This document shows, piece after piece, positions 56,697 through 64,000 of a DNA stretch of 64,000 nt (within the stretch, counting starts at the first letter, position 1; every line of letters starts with the position of its first letter). The notes below the pieces were generated by a model that had not been told where the DNA came from, made no database searches, and worked only from the letters and a program-made list of their open reading frames with translations. Both the position numbers and the translations under genes were made by a program. The DNA lies in NCBI RefSeq assembly GCF_030813595.1, contig NZ_JAUSUH010000013.1:62001-126000 (forward strand), read 5' to 3'. Source of the DNA: Ancylobacter vacuolatus (lineage in GTDB: Bacteria > Pseudomonadota > Alphaproteobacteria > Rhizobiales > Xanthobacteraceae).

Positions 56697-58055
56697 ATGC
56701 GCGGGCGGCGCGGCAACCGGCTGGGACTGAAGGCGCTGGCGGTGGCCGGCGTGCTTGTCGCCGGCTGTTCGCTGGCGCAGGCGCAGAGCGACTGGTTCCG
56801 CCCGCCGGCGGATGTCGGCCAGCCCTCCGCCCGCCCCTCCCAGCAGCAGCGCCCCCAGCAACAGCAGCAGCGCCAGCAGGCGCGTCCGCAGCAGCGGGCC
56901 GCTCCGCCGCCTCAGGCTGCGGAACCGCGCCGTGCCTGGTCGCCGTTCCAGCCGCTGATGGACCTGTTCGGCGGCCGCGACAACCGGCCCCGGCGCGTGC
57001 GTCCGATGGAGCCGGAGCTGGCGCCGCCGCCGCCCGTGGTGGCGCAGCCGCCGGCCGAGCCGCGCGGCAAGGTCTATGCCTCATCCAGCGAGGCGCGCGC
57101 CGCCTCCGGTGAAGTGAAGGAAGTCGTGCTGGTGTTCGGCGACGAGCAGGCGGGCACGCTGGCGCAGGGGCTGGCGGACGCCTTCGCCGCCGACCGCGAG
57201 ACTGCCGCCGTCGTCGCCCGCGCCGAGGCCGATGCCGGCTTCGCTCCGGGCAGCGGCGTGGACCTCATCGCCGCCGCACGGCAATTGCCGACCGGCAGTG
57301 AGCAGGCCAATGTCATTGTGGTGCTGGCCGGCAGCCATGATCTGGAGCCGATCACCGACGCGGCGGGCGTCCGGGCCGAACTGTTCGACGAGCGCTGGCG
57401 CGACCTCTATTCCCGCCGGGTCGAGGATTTCCTGCTGGCGCTGAAACTGCAGCGCCGCAACGTGGTGGTGGTCGGCCTGCCGCCGGTGGAAGACGCCGTG
57501 CGCAATGAGCAGATCGCGCGCTACAACGCGCTGCTGAAGGAAATGGTGGAGCGCAGCGGCTTCATCTTCGTCGATGTTACCGATGGCTTCGTCGACGAGA
57601 ACGGCAAGTTCATGATGTCGGGCCCGGCGGTGGACGGACAGCGCCGCCGCTTGCGCACCGCCGACGGGGTGGGCTTCACCCGCGCCGGGGCGCGCAAGCT
57701 CGCCTTCTTCGTCGACCAGAAGCTCGACGATCTGCTCACGGGAAAGGACCTGCCGCCGACGGCGGCCGACCCGGCCGAGACGCGCCCGTCCATCATCATG
57801 CTGACAGGAGGGCCGCCGGCCGGAAACGCCCGCGCCCTCGCCGGCGCGCCGGGCGTGCTGTCGGCGAACGAGATCCGCCGGTCGCCGATGGATGAGGACG
57901 CCGCGCCCGCGCCGGCCCGCATGCTGGTCGAGGGCACGGCACCGTCGGCCGTGCCGGGGCGCACCGACGATTTCCGCTGGCCGCCGGGCCAGCCGGAGGA
58001 GCCGCTGGTGCCGCCCATGCCGCAGGCGCCGCTCACCGCCACGCCGACGCCCTGA
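56697..58055 (+). CDS. DUF459 SGNH-hydrolase-fold periplasmic protein
   Basis: Protein of 452 residues from the ATG at 56697, with GGGAG seven bases upstream (a GTG at 56646 would add 17 residues). Signal peptide ALAVAGVLVAGCSLAQAQ (VAGC resembles a lipobox). A Gln/Pro-rich linker follows (QQQRPQQQQQRQQARPQQ). DUF459 core at ~120-365: VVLVFGDEQAGTLAQGLADA (the usual GDS Ser reads GDE), ANVIVVLAGSHDLEPI (in place of GxND), RNVVVVGLPPVEDA and a late RTADGVGFTRAGARKLAFFV with no obvious D-x-x-H. With the GDS Ser replaced it may lack hydrolase activity. Pro-rich C-terminus. Confidence 0.85.
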   Translation: MRGRRGNRLGLKALAVAGVLVAGCSLAQAQSDWFRPPADVGQPSARPSQQQRPQQQQQRQQARPQQRAAPPPQAAEPRRAWSPFQPLMDLFGGRDNRPRRVRPMEPELAPPPPVVAQPPAEPRGKVYASSSEARAASGEVKEVVLVFGDEQAGTLAQGLADAFAADRETAAVVARAEADAGFAPGSGVDLIAAARQLPTGSEQANVIVVLAGSHDLEPITDAAGVRAELFDERWRDLYSRRVEDFLLALKLQRRNVVVVGLPPVEDAVRNEQIARYNALLKEMVERSGFIFVDVTDGFVDENGKFMMSGPAVDGQRRRLRTADGVGFTRAGARKLAFFVDQKLDDLLTGKDLPPTAADPAETRPSIIMLTGGPPAGNARALAGAPGVLSANEIRRSPMDEDAAPAPARMLVEGTAPSAVPGRTDDFRWPPGQPEEPLVPPMPQAPLTATPTP

Positions 58056-58071
58056 GCCTTCGCCGGGCATG

Positions 58072-58098
58072 AAAAAGCCGGGCGCGAGGCCCGGCTTT
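58072..58098 (-). terminator. Terminator of gltD (possibly bidirectional)
   Basis: Minus strand: AAAGCCGGGC-CTCGC-GCCCGGCTTTTT, 21 bases after the gltD stop. On the plus strand, after the DUF459 gene, only a short T-run is present. Confidence 0.88.
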
Positions 58099-58119
58099 CG
58101 CGTGTTCTGGCGCCGCCCC

Positions 58120-59544
58120 TCAGCGCGGGAGGACGGAGCTGCCCATCAGGAAGGTGTCGATCGACTGCGCCGCCTGCCGGCCTTCGCGGATCGCCCACAC
58201 CACCAGCGACTGGCCGCGCCGCATGTCGCCGGCGGCGAACAGCTTCGGCACGCTGGTGGCATAGTCGAGATCGGTGGCGCCGACATTGCCGCGCTTGTCG
58301 AGGGCGAGGCCCTCCTTCTCCAGCATGCCCTCGCGCAGCGGATGGACGAAGCCGAGGGCGATGAACACCAGGTCGGCCTTGATCAGGAATTCGGTGCCGG
58401 GGATGGGCTGGCGCTTGGCGTCGACGCGGGCGCACTTCACCGAGGTGACGTGGCCCTTCTTGCCCTCGATGCCGAGCGTGGCGGCGGCGAATTCGCGCTC
58501 GGCGCCCTCGGCCTGCGAGGAGGAGGTGCGGAACTTGGTCGGCCAGTAGGGCCACACCGCCAGCTTGTCCTCCTTCAGCGGGGGAACCGGGCGGATGTCG
58601 AGCTGGTGCACCGACAGCGCCCCCTGGCGGAACGCCGTGCCGACGCAGTCGGAGGCGGTGTCGCCGCCGCCGATCACCACCACATGCTTGCCGGCGGCGA
58701 GGATCGGCTCGTCGCGCGACACGTCCTCATGGCCGACGCGGCGGTTCTGCTGCACCAGATAGGGCATGGCGTAGTGCACGCCGAGCAGCTCCTGGCCGGG
58801 CAGAGCGGGGTCGCGCGGGGCTTCCGAGCCGCCGCACATCAGCACCGCGTCGTGGCCTTCCAGCAGCTCGTCGAGCGGCGTGGTGACGCCGACATTGACG
58901 CCGTAATGGAAGGTGACGCCTTCGCCTTCCATCTGGGTGACGCGGCGGTCGATATAGTGCTTTTCCATCTTGAAGTCGGGAATGCCGTAGCGCAGCAGGC
59001 CGCCCGCCTTGGGCTCGCGCTCATAGACATGCACCTCATGCCCGGCGCGGGCGAGCTGCTGGGCCGCCGCCATGCCGGCCGGGCCGGAGCCGACGACGGC
59101 GACCTTGCGGCCGGTCTTGTGCGCGGCGGGCTCGGGCTTGACCCAGCCGGCCTTCCACGCCCGGTCGGCAATGGCCTGCTCGACGGTCTTGATCGCGACC
59201 GGCACGTCCTCAAGGTTCAGCGTGCAGGCTTCCTCGCAGGGCGCGGGGCAGATGCGGCCGGTGAATTCGGGGAAGTTGTTGGTGGAGTGCAGGTTGCGCG
59301 CCGCCTCTTCCCAATTGCCGTTATAGACGAGGTCGTTCCAGTCCGGGATCTGGTTGTGCACCGGGCAGCCATTGGGCCCATGGCAGAACGGCACGCCGCA
59401 ATCCATGCAGCGCGAGGCCTGGTTGGCCACCTCGGCGTCCGGCAGGGGCAGGGTGAATTCGCGGAAGTGACGAATGCGGTCGGACGCCGGCTGATACTTC
59501 GCCTCGCGCCGATCGATTTCGAGAAAGCCCGTAACCTTGCCCAT
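58120..59544 (-). CDS. gltD: Glutamate synthase small subunit
   Basis: GltD, 474 residues, start ATG at 59544 ([20 protein letters not shown]). N-terminal 4Fe-4S region: [20 protein letters not shown] near residue 38, and [18 protein letters not shown] near 96. FAD site [20 protein letters not shown] near 150, NADPH site [20 protein letters not shown] near 290, then [20 protein letters not shown]. It passes NADPH electrons to GltB. gltB lies upstream on the same strand, separated by a palindromic repeat. Confidence 0.98.
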   Translation of the reverse strand: MGKVTGFLEIDRREAKYQPASDRIRHFREFTLPLPDAEVANQASRCMDCGVPFCHGPNGCPVHNQIPDWNDLVYNGNWEEAARNLHSTNNFPEFTGRICPAPCEEACTLNLEDVPVAIKTVEQAIADRAWKAGWVKPEPAAHKTGRKVAVVGSGPAGMAAAQQLARAGHEVHVYEREPKAGGLLRYGIPDFKMEKHYIDRRVTQMEGEGVTFHYGVNVGVTTPLDELLEGHDAVLMCGGSEAPRDPALPGQELLGVHYAMPYLVQQNRRVGHEDVSRDEPILAAGKHVVVIGGGDTASDCVGTAFRQGALSVHQLDIRPVPPLKEDKLAVWPYWPTKFRTSSSQAEGAEREFAAATLGIEGKKGHVTSVKCARVDAKRQPIPGTEFLIKADLVFIALGFVHPLREGMLEKEGLALDKRGNVGATDLDYATSVPKLFAAGDMRRGQSLVVWAIREGRQAAQSIDTFLMGSSVLPR

Positions 59545-59687
59545 TGCGCCCTCTTTCGCGGAGCACCGCCACCTTGGAGGCATTCCACCTCCGGTGCCAG
59601 ATACATCAAACATGCCAGTTGGAAAATGGCGGCGCGGCAGAGCGCCGCGCATTCCGATTTGTTCAGCCCGTCATCCGTCCCCCACCT

Positions 59688-59787
59688 CGTCATCCCGGAA
59701 GGGCCGTAAGGTCCTGTCCGGGATCGCATGCCGCAACTTCCGGCGCGCGATCCCGGCTCGTCGGCTGCGCCGCCGGCCGGGATGACG
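59688..59787. repeat. Composite palindromic intergenic repeat (type A)
   Basis: Between gltB and gltD. It opens CGTCATCCCGGAAGGGCCG then GTCCGGGATCG, and closes CGATCCCGGCTCGTCGGC and CCGGCCGGGATGACG. It would form a hairpin in a gltBD transcript and could affect relative expression of the two subunits. Confidence 0.8.
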
Positions 59788-59818
59788 AAGGAGGAAGGCG
59801 GGAGGACGACGCGGGCGG

Positions 59819-64000
<4,182 letters not shown>

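Overview
This 64 kb window is a high-GC chromosomal segment of an alphaproteobacterium of the order Hyphomicrobiales (Rhizobiales). The best match by gene content and gene order is the Xanthobacteraceae (Ancylobacter/Starkeya/Xanthobacter-like). That placement is an inference from conserved neighbourhoods: prfA-prmC-DUF4167, ubiG/lysC/ptsP, ispA-mtgA-rpmF, and phaR divergent from phaAB. The intergenic composite palindromes built on CGTCATCCCGG...CCGGGATGACG also fit.

Layout. Positions 1-3700 form an accessory, decayed stretch. It holds the 5' end of a glycosyltransferase running off the left edge, a frameshifted and internally deleted IS3-family transposase remnant, and a TetR regulator. Beyond tetR lies an operator-like palindrome inside a plausible promoter that leads to no recognisable gene, followed by a ~390-bp tandem duplication. 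From argJ onward the window is mostly housekeeping. 3.7-9.1 kb: argJ, mutT, a methyltransferase, comF, grxC, a nitrilase-like amidohydrolase and DUF1178. 9.3-10.8 kb: cytochrome c maturation genes ccmC-ccmD-ccmG, without ccmAB. 11-18 kb: DUF930, an atypical pyruvate-kinase-like gene, then the ffh-rpsP-rimM-trmD-rplS translation/SRP block. 18-28 kb: a VanX-type dipeptidase, then leuC, leuD and leuB interleaved with a membrane microprotein, a zincin, cytochrome b561, RidA, an RHH protein, a glyoxalase-like protein and a Tat-peptide subunit/GMC oxidoreductase pair.

28-36 kb: ispA, mtgA, rpmF, a lipoprotein hydrolase and the PHA locus (phaR divergent from phaA-phaB). 36-42 kb: EamA transporter, DUF985 cupin, gloB, IalB-like protein, DUF1232, thpR, MOSC protein and DUF4167. 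42.9-49.3 kb: prmC, prfA, ptsP, lysC and ubiG. 49.4-58 kb: an MFS transporter, clpB, DUF2267, galU, an MltB-type transglycosylase and a DUF459 SGNH protein. 58-64 kb: gltD and gltB (gltB truncated by the right edge).

How it fits together. The window supplies arginine, leucine, aspartate-family and glutamate biosynthesis. It also covers protein targeting and translation, envelope and peptidoglycan maintenance, carbon storage (PHA) with nitrogen-PTS control (ptsP next to lysC, gltBD nearby), and proteostasis (clpB). No CRISPR array, rRNA or tRNA gene was recognised. No complete defence or mobile system was found. The most unusual content is the 0-3.7 kb region, the family of composite palindromes between genes, and the divergent pyruvate-kinase-like protein.
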